A stretch of 64,000 nt of DNA from the NCBI GenBank assembly GCA_964019695.1, contig OZ026527.1, forward strand, positions 71,945,471 through 72,009,470, given 5' to 3'. This DNA is from Loripinus fragilis (taxonomy: Eukaryota > Mollusca > Bivalvia > Lucinida > Lucinidae). Made by a program: the position numbers and the translations under genes. The notes under the pieces were generated by a model. It saw only the letters and a program-made list of their open reading frames with translations, searched no databases and was not told where the DNA came from. Shown piece after piece: positions 42,101-57,100 of this stretch. Position 1 is the stretch's first letter. The number at the start of each line of letters is the position of its first letter.

Positions 42101-45100
42101 CCCTTTCAAAGTAACACTCTCCAGTGGTATCATTGTAGTGCTCTAAACCAGGACAGCATCTCGCTGAGGACATGGTTCCTTGACACTGCCAATACTGCTT
42201 ACAGTTATCAAAATGTTTGTATGAACCACCGTTATTTTCAGGCAGCAGACATGGATCTACAGGTAAATAAAAAGCATTATAGACATAGGTTGAAAATGTC
42301 ATACTTTTAAGCTTAAATAGAGGAACTTACATGAGTGCTCATGTTTTATTGAATTTATTTAATGAGTTGGGTAGAAGAGATAAAATGCAAGGCTTGCCGA
42401 GCATTTAATCTCTTTTTGCAACGAATTTAATAAGTTAAACAATACAAGAGTTCGAATGTTAGATTCTTTTCATTATATGACATTAAGTTTACTTTGAAAT
42501 CTCATTTCTGCCATAAAAAGTTTTATTTTGTCATTATGAAGCAACGCTGTTATGGACGTCATAACATTACCCGAAAATCTGTAAACCACAAGTGGTTTAT
42601 CGATTTAATTGCATGGCGTTATTTCACTCCAAGGCGCGACGTCATATGATAAACATTGATATTTTTATCGTCAGTCAGCCTCGGTGAGAAGGTTCTGTTA
42701 AGTACCAACAACATATGGCTTGTTTAAAAACTATGAAAATGAATGCGTAATAATTCGTCTTGTTCAATGACCTGCATTGACCAATCCAATGCTTACAGTA
42801 TTTATATAAAAGACATTTACATCAGATTTCTGAATAGTTCTATTTCGTAACGTGTTTTAAAACAATGGAAATAACTTGGAATATAATCAAAAAGCTTCTA
42901 CAGGACCGGGTCTGATGTGGTCCTACTTTATTTCTAAGAGATACTACGTATATCTGGGATCAATGGAGAAAAAATATGGATAATGATTAGTGTATGAACC
43001 CTTTGTATTCGGGAAACCCCTAAACAAATACTTTTGCAAACATTGAATACCCAGATAAAATGCCACATAATGATGTATTTCATCAGGTTCTACACTGTTT
43101 GTAAAGGTTTAAAAAGATGTTCAGACAAAATAAACATAATATTTTTTTAAAAATTAATACCTGACACCCCTTGATATGTACAATGGACCTCCCAAGTTTA
43201 TTGTATTGAACCAGAAGTAAGAATACATACGTATACAAAGGGTTAGGTAATTAAGTGGTAAAGTACTAGTAAATATTACCAAGAAAATTCAAAATTGAAA
43301 AACAATATGCACGCACTGTGTATGTGTTATTTATTCACTTTAATTGAAGAGTGTATTGGACACTTTATTTTAAGCTAATACTAATGGCTTTGTGAACTAG
43401 GGAAGATTGATGCAACTCCTCTTTGCCATGAGGTTTCGCAGGAGTATAACCTAGTCTGTGAAATTACAAATATTTAGGCATACCACTGGGCGTTTAACGG
43501 ATTGTGATACTCAAGCCTGTATGTTAAAGGCAGGTCCGCAATTTACCGACCCAGCATTCGGTTTCTATGCAACCAAAATTTCTGACTGTTTTTCAATCAA
43601 AGTAAGGCGAGAAGAAATACCACTTGTTATACAACAGAGATGCTCTATTGAAGCCTAAAATTATGGCTGTAGAATTTTGACAGGAGCTACATTTGAGCAG
43701 GGGGGTACAGAAAAATAGCTGTCCGAGGGCTGAACAATAGGTGAAATAGTTCAGAGTTCATCAACTAGTCTACATGATATTTCATGAACTGTCAATTAAT
43801 CCAACATGTAATGATTAAGGCATATCAGGTGAGATCAGTCACATTTGCCACCACAAGCTGTGTGTGAAACTAGAACATCTTGTTCTTGAGACCCATGATG
43901 TGAATATGGGCAGATTACATTGCAAAACCAGGGATTCTACTCCAGAGGCCATTAAACACATTGCTTAATAGTGAGTCCTGTAATACTTTAAATAATGTTA
44001 CTGGCTTTGAAGACCTTTCACCGATATTGGCTCGTAAGGGCATATCAAGAAATTATTATGATACTGTTCGAGCAAGCAACTTTTTTAGTTCAGATTTATC
44101 TTTTACCATATTTTTAATAGATTATAGGACTTCCTGTTTAGTGAATAGTCTCAAGTAAGATGATTCACAGACTCTTAGGGTTTTTTTTCTGAAAATTTAT
44201 ACAAAAAATTCAACAAGATATTCTGTGGACATTATTGTTTGCATTTTAAGGGTAAATTATAAATTAACACGTGTGATTTGTCTTATTTTGCCTTTTGCTG
44301 TTGTTTGGCTTTGAGTGTTTTTTCTATACCCTATCTGGCAATGGATAACTTTATTTTAGCCACACTGTAGTTTAAAAGTTACATTTCTGGTCCAAGTTAT
44401 GTGGAAGGCTGATGTTGCATTTCCCCCAAAGTCTTGATTTGCCAACAATAGATCGCTCAAAAAGGAAATATCCATTATAAGGAATGGAGTATTTCATTCA
44501 GATTGTTGAACTGAAGCTTGGGTCTTCTTTTCTAACTACAAGTGGCTAATGGTACCATAACATATCATTACTGCCACTAGACATTTTTCAGGTTTGCATA
44601 AAAATAAGAATCCAGATCAGCTAGCTCATTTTTGAAAAATCTGAAACTGATTCAGTACTGTACAAAAAGGCTACTTCTAGGTATAAATAGGCTGAATAAA
44701 CTATATCAGCACAAATTTATCCTTCTGATAGCATGTTTTGCTTTCATTATGGTCATATATCTTATATGTTCTTCAATTCTAAATGGTTCAGAAGCCTCTT
44801 GACCAAACAGTGAAGACCCAGATCAGACTGCTTCTTTAGGAGCAGTCTGATCTGGCTCCACCATGTTTGCCTATATGTTCTTAAGATAGCCAAAATGAAA
44901 CAAATGTATATACAGCAGATGACTTAAGTTGACGGCACTTTTTAAGGGCTAATACATTATTTTTGAATTAAAACCAAAACGATTGACTGTACTATGAAAT
45001 CTAACTTGGGTTTACTCAGCTCAAAGAATATATTGAAATGAGCCAGATTTTCAAAAATATGCATTTTCGTAATATACATTTGGAGATAAATGCCCTGTAG

Positions 45101-48100
45101 CCTCATTTATGTGGATGTATTGAGAAAAATGCAGTAATATAAAGCTGTAAGAATTTTTTGCGGGTATGTATACCCAGCTAACACAAATACGTTTCGAAAA
45201 TAATTTAAAAACGTTATAGATAACGTAACATAACGCTTTATGGGACGTCTGAATGATGCTAAAATGGCAAGTTTTTTTGTACGACCTAATAACATTGTAG
45301 AAAGACTTTATGGAAACGTTATATAATGTTCTTATAAAGTTACTGATTTGTTTTTGAAAACAGTATAGGAACGTTTTCAGAGACATTCTATGGATGTTTC
45401 ATATTTGATACGCAGGTAGAACCTGCAGAGTCTGCTTATGAAGCAAACATTTAAAATATAATACATCCGACATGTTAGCGGTACATTAACATCTTCAAAG
45501 CAAGTCCAATTTCGTTATGTGAAGGAAAACATTCCTCAAAATTATCAAGAATGTGTCAGCCTTTGTTCTAAAAACCATGTGCTTAAATTGATGGGAAAGA
45601 GCAATGTGTCGAGTCGGATACAAAACATAGGATAAATTGCGATAAACAGGAGTGTGTGTACAAAGCGTATTTATCACAATAGCAAATTAAATCTGAATAC
45701 GAATAATGAATAAGATTTTGTTACTTAAAACACATTTGAAAATGCGACACTCAGACATTGTTGGTCAAGAACGTCCTTTGGACGTCAATTTGACGTTTTT
45801 GTGTTTTCTAGGTAAAACACTATTAATGACCACTTCCGTGCAAATAAACTTGTTTCTACATGATTTTAGACTTTCTTTATATACCAGAACATCGTTCTCA
45901 TAATTGTTTAACCTGATGCAGGCTACAACATGTTTTGAGCACGTACACATTACTGACGTGATAATAATGATATTAAAATGTTGCACTTGAATGAGCAACA
46001 TCTATATATTAACAATTTAAAGGGTCTTTCAAACGTCCCTCATTCTTTATATCAGATAATTCGATTTCTTAAACTACTACAAATGTTTATTATTTATTTT
46101 AGCATGATATAAAGAACACGCGATTTGTCTAAATAGTATATGAAAAACAACAATAAGAGTTACGTCTATAAAACGTTATTTAAACGGCAGGTCCAACCAA
46201 ACTATTTTGGGATCTTTTGCAAACGTTACATTAACGTTATGTGTTAGCTGGGTATGTTCTTAGATGCTGATTTTCTTCAAAATGCCAATATATGACTTCA
46301 GGAAAGGCATTCAATTATTTAAAGCACCAATTTTCTATAGGAGGGTGGAGTTAAACTGTTTAATAGGTCATAGCTAATGGGCATTCGAAAATCCAATGAC
46401 ATATTTTCTGGAAGGTGTACTTGTGCTTCACCACTCCTTATAGAATTTTAATCAGTTAAGTTTCTTTTCTCTCCTTTTTTTTTTTTTTTTTTTTGCTACA
46501 GACAGCTAAAATTTTGTTCAATGGTAACATAGCTTATTTTGCCCCCAATAAATGCCTTTTATATATATTTAAGATTACATGTAGTAAGATATAAGGTTCT
46601 TTTTCATGCATTTTGTAAGAAAAACAATCAAAAGTTAATCATTTTAATTAGAGAGAAGTCTGTGCACACAAAAAGGTCTATCAAACTCATAACAAACAAT
46701 ATATGTTTTTCTTTCAGTTTATGCTCCTCTGTTATTGACCATTCAGATGCCTGTGGTCTGTAGACTGAGCTTACAGTTACAAGTGTACCCCAATCTTATT
46801 GGATAAAATAATGAAACAAGTAAGTTAAGTTCTTCTTCTTTAATCAATTATTTTAGGCTGTGGTAGTGGCATTTGGAATGATAGAGTCAGAATATTCGAA
46901 CTTGAGTATTCAATGTGAGGCTTAAATTTTTAAATACAGTCACTACAAAAAGAAATGCAAACTTTTAAATAAATTTTTGGGGGGTAAAAATAATTGATGT
47001 TCAAAATGATTCTATATCAGTGGCTTTGTCCTTAAATAATGAGCTTTACAACAGAGTTTCAACACAGTTTTGACTTTGAGTTCCGTTTTGGGACTGAAAA
47101 TTTAAAATCATGACTTTTGCCCCAAAATTTCCTAAAAATACCTTTATTTGTAAAATTTCATTTTGATCTTGTTTTTTCCTGACCTAGCAAATGCAAAAAG
47201 CAGCAAAAAGTTTAAATTTTGCAAAATTGAAGGCTTTACTGGGATCGTAAATAAACTCATTTTCTTAAAAATCACCAGTGATTTTAAAAATTCGCTATTT
47301 TACCTTTTCTCTCTCAACTGACGAGCTTTTTATGACCATTTAATGAAAGCCTATATCACACTCTTCCTCTTAATGCTTATCCATGATTCACATTTACAAC
47401 CAATTTAAGGAACTTCCGGTTAATAGAAAAGCATTTTCCAAGGCAATAACATCGACATCAAAGCGATTTTTTTAAATTTGATAATATGCATATTTTCTTC
47501 CATTCATGACATTTATTATGCATTGATTTTAATTCTTAATTCGACGAACTGTAAATTTTAGAAGCCCTTTAAATTTTGTCCATTAATCTAAAATTTTTGG
47601 TTCGTTACTTTTTATAGACAGTTTAAAATTGTGTTTTTGGACGTTAATATTCTACTAGAGAAACTCGTAATCGTAAGCGTATGTGTCTGAAAGCGATATT
47701 ATTTCATTAGGACACTCGTTAACTTGTACTTGATAAAATTCTAGATTGGCCATTCTTTGGCTATTCCTTGCCTATCTTCTTTACAATGTTTTTGGCAATG
47801 ACTTCAACAGTGCCCATTTGTCTGAACGATTCGCAAACGTTGTCAAGATATCAGACGGACATTTGAAAATAATAAACAATCGTTTGAAAAGTGTGAAAAG
47901 GCAAATAGCGTCTGTAAAATTAAAGGGTATGAGGACTGGTCATCACATATTGTGTTTGTGCCTTTTTCGTTTTATGGGTACCCTTGCATGACGAAAGAAA
48001 ACATGTTGTGAGAATGCTTGAAAAATATAGGAATTCAATTTGCCGACTATAGACATAAAGATCTAAGTATACTGCAAGTTAAAAATGATTATCTTTAAAG

Positions 48101-51100
48101 GGGCTCTAGTTATCAAAGAGTATGCATAGTTTGCGTTTCTTTTTGTACAGACTGTAGATATGTCTGGGCTGTCAGTTATCTCTGAATCTTTACTGCAAAT
48201 AATGGTTACCTCTCTTTGACAGTCTATGGTGAATTTGAGAGCAACGCAAGGTCTTGATTTTATTCAACAATTTGAGAAAGCATAGGCTTTTTATATCAAA
48301 GGGTGAGAAAGACCTGTTGAATTATACTAAGGGCAAGAGTAAAATATTTTCTCTGTTTTGAGGTCCATGGAAAATTGATACAGGCTCATTACCTTAAAAT
48401 GTTAACGCCTATATCAAAAGTACTGTTATCTAATAGACTGTTCTAAATAGACTATATATTGAGTGATAATTTATTCTAGATTATAACTACAGTTTTCAGC
48501 TTTACGTTTATGTTCATTCTGAAAACATTGTAAATTGATTAACCTCAAAACTATTTTGAATTTATCATGGAAGTATTTGTTTGTTATTTTTGAAAGTGTT
48601 TCAAGAGGTTTCAAATGAATGAGGACATAAACAGATATGTTCGAAAATGTAGACTACCCAAATGTTCTATATATTTACTTTAATTGTGTTATATACCTCT
48701 GTTGACATTTGTACAGATATTTTTTCTGTGTTGGTTTACAGAAGGGAATTACAAAGTGGCAGTTGTACTGTTTTTTGTATACATAGCTTCTACCGTTTTT
48801 CATCTTTTTTACCAGATTGTGACTTAGTGGTGCTTAAAAATGTGGATTATTATCGAAATTGCACATAATTCGCTATTATTTTGGTTGAGAACGTCTAGCG
48901 CAGATGATTTTGCTTTAATGAGTGCAGTGAGATAAAGCGCTTACATTCAATATAAAATTATAAAGTGAGCTTAAGAAATAACATTTTTTATATAAAGTGA
49001 CCAATTATAAGAGGATTTGTTTATCATATTAATATTTTAACCAGGGTTTCAGAGTTTCAGGTTTTAAAGGGACAATTATTCCATTTTAAAATGTGACATC
49101 GTCAAGAACGTCCCCATTAATTTACATTAACATTGGTTCAAATATATATTGCTGCCATAAAATTTGAATTGCAGGGGTTATATGTCATTATCTGATCAGA
49201 TAGTTTACTTACTATTTCCTAAGAGTTGGTTGAGTGTCCTGAATGGCGTTTAAATAGTTTAAGAGTTTATAGTATACGACAAACTGTTGACATATTTTAA
49301 AATCATCAAGCAATTGCAAAAGCAAATGCTTTTACAATTGTCATTAATCATCAAATACGAAACATAAGATACCGTAAAATGGAATATTTTCGCGTCGCCA
49401 AATTTTTGCGTTTTTGCCTAAAATCATGAGTATAAATATTCGCGGTTTTTAATTTTTGCGGTAGTTTGTACCCACGAAATTATAACTGCAATTCAAATGG
49501 TCTGCGAAATGTCTGAAGTATAAGTTTAGTTTCTCAATCTAGGTGCTTTCAGTATTTCATCTGGATGATGAATCGTAGTTTCTCGTTGTTATTAAGTTGT
49601 ACCTAGTACAAAGAATAGCTGTGCATGTGTCTTTTTCTCTCCAAAAAACTAACACTTTTTTCGTAGGGTTTATTTAATAATTATGTGAACACGCTTGAAA
49701 GTAAATTATAGATATTTAACAAAATATGTGAACACATACTGACAATCACTGGTCCAAGTCTGAATAAATGATCAGGTGTATTTAAGGGTAATTAATCAAT
49801 TATCTTTCCAGCTTGTCCAAGCGGTCTATTGTACAACGGTTGAACGCTCACGAGCATGGCCTTGATTGACTTATTCATGTTCAATGAACAGTAAGCATGT
49901 AGGTTGACCTGTAAACTACGCTGGTCAGTCTATGAAAAAAGGTGTTTTTTAACACAAATGAATACACAATTATTGTTCTGTATAAAGGCAAATAAACAAT
50001 TGGTCCAACTTGGAAAATATTTTGCAGATTTTAATTTTCACAGTTCACGACATACCGCGAAATACCGCGAAAATTGGACGACACAAAAATTTCCCATTTT
50101 ATGGTAGATAAAATGGCTATGATAAATATACTTACAAGATTTCTAAAGCATATCATTTGTAGTTCCTGATTTATGGCAGCTATGATTGATACATGAATAG
50201 ATAGACTTATATATTCATAGTAAACATAAAACACAATATGCTTTATTATCTTGAAGGAGTATCTGAGTGTAATGACTTACCACTAAGGCATGATACTTGA
50301 TCTGCGGGAAGACAGCTTAGAGTTCTATTTGACAACTCTCTGGCAAAAAACTTTCCATGGGCACATATATGTCTTTTGCCCATGTATCCAGATGGTGTCA
50401 GTTCACACCAGATATATTGTCTACAATCTGCGTCATCAGCGAATTGACAGAAATCAGCATTACAGTTGAGGGTGCAGTCTGAAAAATAACCCATAAATGA
50501 ACGCATCATAAAAGCCATATATGAATTCCAAAATGGCATTTTTTATTATAATCTAGCTGATTAGGAGCCTTTTATCGCTTACCTTGTAAAGAGGACATGT
50601 TGGATGCATCCCCTAATTTTCCAGTCTGTCTGATAAGGATTTTCAGCCAAGGCCTCATTGCCATATTACCTTAGCTGAAGTTGGCTTTAGTGGGACGTTA
50701 AGAAATAACACACATATATATACTGTCTGATTAATAACACCCTACAAAATAATCAGACATAGCATATTATTTACATCATTTTAACAAAATAAATGTCATA
50801 GTTTCTCTCTTTGTAAGCACCATATAAAGTGTACTATCAATTTACTAATTTAAAGAATCTAACATTCGTGCTCTTGTATTATTGAATTTATTAAACTCGC
50901 TGCAAAAAGTGATAAAATGCTCAGCAAGCCTCGCATTTTATCTCTTTTCCCCAACTCGTTTAATAAATTCAATAAAACATAAGCACCCATGTAAGATTCT
51001 CTATATATTACAAACTTAACAGGAAATTACCATTTTTCATCAAGCGCATAAACTCTATAATTTTTTTTAGGTTTTAAAAAATTTATCTCCTCTGGGGGAT

Positions 51101-54100
51101 AAATCTCTTTAGCTGGAGCTACTTTGTGCACACAAATTATACAGTCTATTTATCTATTATATGACGTTACATAACGTTTGTGATGGCATCGCACAACGTT
51201 TCTGTCTTCCAACATAGTTTGAGGTACAAAAACGAAAAAATGTAGAAGCGCACAATACTTGTGGTACCATAAATCCTTATGATCTAATTAAGAAAACGAG
51301 TACCCACACTTTATGTTTTTGTTCATTGATTAGAATGTAACAGTTGTTTGAAATTCTAAAATGGAGTCATGACGTAGCTGATGGTCAGGTGTGGTACTTG
51401 ATTGTATCGATTCCTGATCTTTGCAACCTTACTTACTTTCAAAATGGCGGTCTTCCATTTTTCAGCATGGAACAGCTGATGTGTAACTTAGCAGGTTCAA
51501 ATAAGTTGAATGTGCAAACACAGCGTCATTAGTAGACTTCGTTTTCATAAATTGATGTGATGACCGTAGCAGAATGCATGTACTATACAATTAATTGAAT
51601 CATTCCATTTATAATATGGGAATTATAAAACTTGGAAAGTGGAAAATACAATAAAGAAACTTGTATATGCACACTCTTTTCTCTATTTGATGTCCCACCT
51701 CCCTTGATATATAAATCCAATACCTAAAATGGAAAAAAAATAATAAACTCTGTATATCATGGTCATCAGAGATTCTGAGGGCTGACCCATCAATGAAACC
51801 ATAGTTAAAACTGTGATTTTGTTTCTAGCCATGTATGCTGACTGTCACACAATATCCATGTTCTGATTTATAAATAAGAGACACATATATTAACAGTGGA
51901 ATAGATATAAAAAAAAACTTGTTTTAATGTAAGACCACGACTTCCTTTGGTGTGTTTATAAATATATAATAATACTTGTATTATTGTTTGGATTCAAAAT
52001 TATTTTGTTTTGTGTTTTATTTCAAAGATAACTTCTTTCCTATACTATCAAAAGTGCATCATCTTCAAATACTATATACTTTCAAAATTGTATCATCTAC
52101 AAATATTATGAATATATAAGATTTGGAGAAAAAATACAAACAAGAGGACCCATGGGCCCTGAATCGCTCACCTGAGTTCTTGTCACAAGGAGAGGATGTT
52201 GACCATAAATATAAATTCCATTTCTCAAACACCTTAGTCCATCTTAGGTATCACTCAGACCATAATCAAAGACTACCAATTCACTAAGTTCAATCAAAAT
52301 ATACTTATCTGCAAAATTTCAATGTCTGACCTATCAGGAGTGTGCACAAGGACAAACTTGGATAATGTTTTACAAGTATTTCCCTTTAATTTGATATAAT
52401 ATGCTTTATGGCCTACTTCAAAGAAAAATGTTTTGACATTTTTAACCCATCTGGGGGCTGTGGGTGTATAAAATGGCAGAATATTTACTTGCATTTTGTT
52501 ATCTGCTTCATTATTGTTTAATTCGACACACAAACGTGACTACCTACAGAAAAAATGACCTTTTGTTCCAAACAGGGGTCAAGGATGTTTGTAAGGGCAA
52601 AATATTAGGTTGCATGTATGTATGCTTCATCTTTTTAATTTGATAAGCAAAATGACCATATTCTGAAAAGTAATTTTTATATAAGTCTATGTGACTACTG
52701 GGGCAGGTCCATTTTTGGCCCCAGGGGTGTAATTTGAACAAACTCGGAAGTGGTCTACTAGGTGATGATGCATTCCAAATGTCAAGGCTTTAGTTTTTGT
52801 GGTTTCAGACAAGAGGATTTTATGATGTTTTCCCTTAAATAAGCCTATGAAAACATGTGACCCCCGGGGCGGGCCCATTTTTAGCCCTAAGGATATAATT
52901 TGAATAAACTTGTAGAGGTTTACTAGGTAATGCTACATACCAAATATTAAGGCTCTAGTCCCCGTGGTTTCAGATAAGAAGAGTTTTTCCTGTTTTCCCT
53001 ATATAAGTCCATGCAAAACATATGACAACCGGGGCAGGCCTATTTTTGGCCACAGGAACATAATTTGAACAAACTTGGCATAGGTCTACAAGGTTATGCT
53101 ACATACTAAATATCAAAGCTATTGGCCTTGTGGTTTCAGACAAGAAGATTATTTCATGTTTTCTCTATATAAGCCTATGTTAAACATATGACCCCCGTGT
53201 CGGGGCCATTTTAGACCAAGGAGCATAATTTTAATAATCTAGGTAGAGGTCTATTAGATAATGCTTCATACCAAATATCAAGGCTCTGGGCCTTGTGGTT
53301 TCAGACAAGAAGATGTTCTCATGTTTTCCCTATATAAGCCTAGGTAAATTATGTGACCCCTGAGGCGGGCCCAGTTTTATCCCCAGGGGCCAAATTCGAA
53401 CAATTTTGATAGAGGTTTACTAGGTGTTGCTACATACCAAATATCAAGTCTTAGGGCCTTGTGGTTTCAGACAAGAAGATTTTTAATGTTATCATTTCAA
53501 AATCTATTTTAGCCTGTGTGACCTAGATATTCAACGGACCTAAACCATCTGAACAATTATTAAAGAGGATTATATAAGGATCATTTCTGCCATTTGGTCA
53601 AAATCCAACCAGTAGTTTAGGAGAAGATGTCATTTAAGTCAATTGTTCACGGACGACAATAGACGACGATGAACGAAGACGACAGACGGACAAAGATCAA
53701 TCACAAAACCTCGTCTTGTTACTACGTGATAGGTGAGCTAAAAAGCAGGGGAGTTTGACAAGAAAATGTCAAAATCACACATCACAGTCCAACCTGTGCG
53801 TCCAGAGGAAGATACATGATAAAACAAACTGAGGTCAAATATTTAGAAATAACAACACAATAGGAACACCAATCAATTTAAACAAACCACAACAGAAGCA
53901 CTTGCTTACATTAGACAGCAGTTGCAGCCTCAGAGTAGATAGGGGAATTAGGAGGTTTGGTCAGTAGTTTAACAGTCATGTAATATTTAAGCGACCGGCA
54001 AAGGCTCTGATCAGTCTACGCATATGCACAGGTGGGTCTGAGCTTTTGCTAGTCGCACATACCAAATTGTTGGAAATCTCATAACACAGCTCAATTTTAC

Positions 54101-57100
54101 TAACCATTTCTTCATTTTAGATTTCGCAGTTATAAAACACAAACATGAACTTTGTTATCCTGCATGAGGGTTTCAACTGTATCACTGTATCATCACTGAG
54201 ATCAATTAAATCGAAATAACTTAATGTGATAAAACAAAGAGAAGAGTTCATAACAAACTAGAGCTAAAGAAGATCTTGTTTAATACATGTAGTTGTATGC
54301 TACATAAAAAGCAATGTAATTGACTTCTAGAAGATGCTAAGAATCATCTCATCTTATAGTTATCTTATCTTTGCAAGAGACTTAAACATATACTTACTGG
54401 CATTTAACCATTTCTGTTCTTCAGTTAAAGCTGAAAAATACAGAAAAAAAAATCAAATACAGTAGAAGTATCAAAATACTTTACTAACTCAAATATTTCA
54501 ACATATTTGCTCTTCACCATTTTATTCAAAACTTTTGAAATGTAATCCAATCTTTTGATTTTTGTACATTATGATGGCAATGGGTGGTAATCGGGCCTCC
54601 ATAAAGAAAATGAATACCAAGTTCTACAAAATGGAACATCATCATGCTCATAAATGTTAAAATGCCAATAATTGTTGGTATTTAAACATTCATTAGCATG
54701 GTAAATACGAAATTTGAGTGTTTGAATTCTAGAAAAGTCTTTATCGCATGACGTCGCGTCTGGGAGTGAAATAACGCCATGTAATAAAATCGATAAACCA
54801 CTTGTGGTTTACAGATGATCCGGAAACGTTATGACGTCCATAACAACGTTGCGTTCATAGTGACAAAATTGTAACAATTTTACGGCAGAAATGAGATTTC
54901 AAAGTAATCTTAATGCCATATGATAAATAGAATCTAACATGATTGTTCCTGTTTTATTGAATTTATTAAACTCTTTGCCAAAAAGAGAAAAAATTGCTTG
55001 GCAAGCCGTGCATTTTATCTTTTTTCCCAAACTCGTTTACTAAATTCAATAAACCATGAGCACTAATGTAAGATCCTCTATTTATTTTTCGTAGTACCTT
55101 GGGTATGCGCAGTTACACCTTTATATTCAGTTAAAGTGAGCATTACGAAGTTTAATAACCTCAGCTTTGGGCTTGTCTTATCTGTCTAAACACTAAGGAT
55201 AAATATAAGCGCGGATCTGAGAAAAGGGTCCTCAAGACATTCCAGCAGTTATTATATAATATACATTTGAAAAACGCCTAAAAATGACAAAAATTTCACA
55301 TGCTTTTATATTACCACGACAATATTCTTATCGCTTGATGTCATCAAAGTAAGTAAGGGTGCAAAGATCAGGAATCGATACAATCAAGTACCACACCTGA
55401 CCCAGGATACCAATGGGAAAGTGACAAACTCACAGTTAGACACCACAAACGAGAGCCAAGAGGTCAGCACTTTCCCAGCAGGTGACCACAACGACATATA
55501 AACAGACGCGCACAAAGACATAGCATACACAAGACAGAATAAACTATAAAAGATCCACAAAAGAAGTACTGCCTTGGAGTGGTCAGTAAAATATTTTACT
55601 AGAGGGCTTAAACCAGTTTAACGGCACCAACCTCATCCTTAATTCAGATGTGGATCAAGACACGGAGATATTTTGTTTGCATAAAAGACCCCTAACTTAC
55701 CCATGCATCATCTCCTAAAACATATATACTCAGCGTCAATGAAAAGTTACCAGTATCGAAAATTCCATATTTCGGAAAATATATAATACAGCTCTTTGGC
55801 TACAGTTATGCTCAAGTTTCTGGTCAACGACAAGCTGTGTTGGAGAGATAAAACAGTAACACGAGCCCTGGAACTATGATGCACGTGATGCACGTGCATT
55901 TTATGTTTTTTCGCAGTTTTTAAGAATTTGAAATCATCATTTTCAGGAGACAACATGCCAGGATATGCCCAAGACATTTTTATTGAAAACGCCACCAAAA
56001 TGGTTTAGATTATCCCATTAAACGCGAAAAATGAGGATCAAACTTTAAGGTAGCAAAACAACTTTGCATTTTCCTATACAATGCAATGGAAACTACAGGG
56101 GTCAATCAAGGAATGATTATAATGCATCCGGATGGAATGGATACTGTTTTCCATAGTGGTGATGCATGGGACTCTATGCCATTAAATTGAGTGTTGATGT
56201 ATCCGCCGTTCTACGTTCAGAATGGACTAAATATTGTCCTATGTTAAGTATATGTGATTTACTGGTAACTTTTCACTGACGTTGAGTATAAATCAAGATA
56301 AAACAAGGAGCTAAAGCAAAGATAAGGACTCAAAGTAGCAAATGTTTCAGATTATAGTTAAAGTGTTGTATGTTGCCTGTTGCCATGGTAACAATTAGAC
56401 CATAACAGATACAAGGGCTCATATTGAAGAGTGGGCCACTTTAATTACCTATAAAACAAATAAGAAGGTATAAATTCATACATTCTTATTTGCATTTACT
56501 TAACAACATAGATAACGCTTGTGAATATATTATATTTGTTAGATGTTTATACTCAGTCAAAAATAACCAACAAGCAACTGGAGACCAGCTCTTTTTGACG
56601 TGACATTCCAAACCTGACTACATATGTTGCTTCAAACCTCAATAAATTCGTCAATATTAAAGATTACCACTTCAAATTTTCAGGAAATGCTCTTAAGAGT
56701 TAGTACTTTGCAGCTGCAACATTAGCTAGATTTTGATAGACACAACCATAATTAAGGTACCTGTTGTCATATACTGACCCATATACATTAAGTATACACA
56801 AACTTTACATTTTCAGCATAAATAAATACATTACATTTATCAATTTTATAATTAGACAATTGTTTACTTATGTTTGTGTACGCATGAAGTGTAATTAAAA
56901 CTTAATCATACTGGCCTGCTGCTTTTGTTTGGCCATGTGTATTTTACTGTATTAATCAATGTCCACCACAGAATAAATTAATATCGTATATTACACGAAA
57001 ACATTAAACTATGGATGACTTTTCATTGTAGGTTTGTGTCTAAGGTTTGCATGTAGCCTACATCTACTGTAATAATTTGTATATGAAAGCAGTATTTTTT

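Noticed and set aside
47746..47991. 81-codon plus-strand frame as a possible small gene
   Set aside because: It lies inside the 46937-48154 inverted-repeat element, shows no transposase motif and has no conserved partner in the window.
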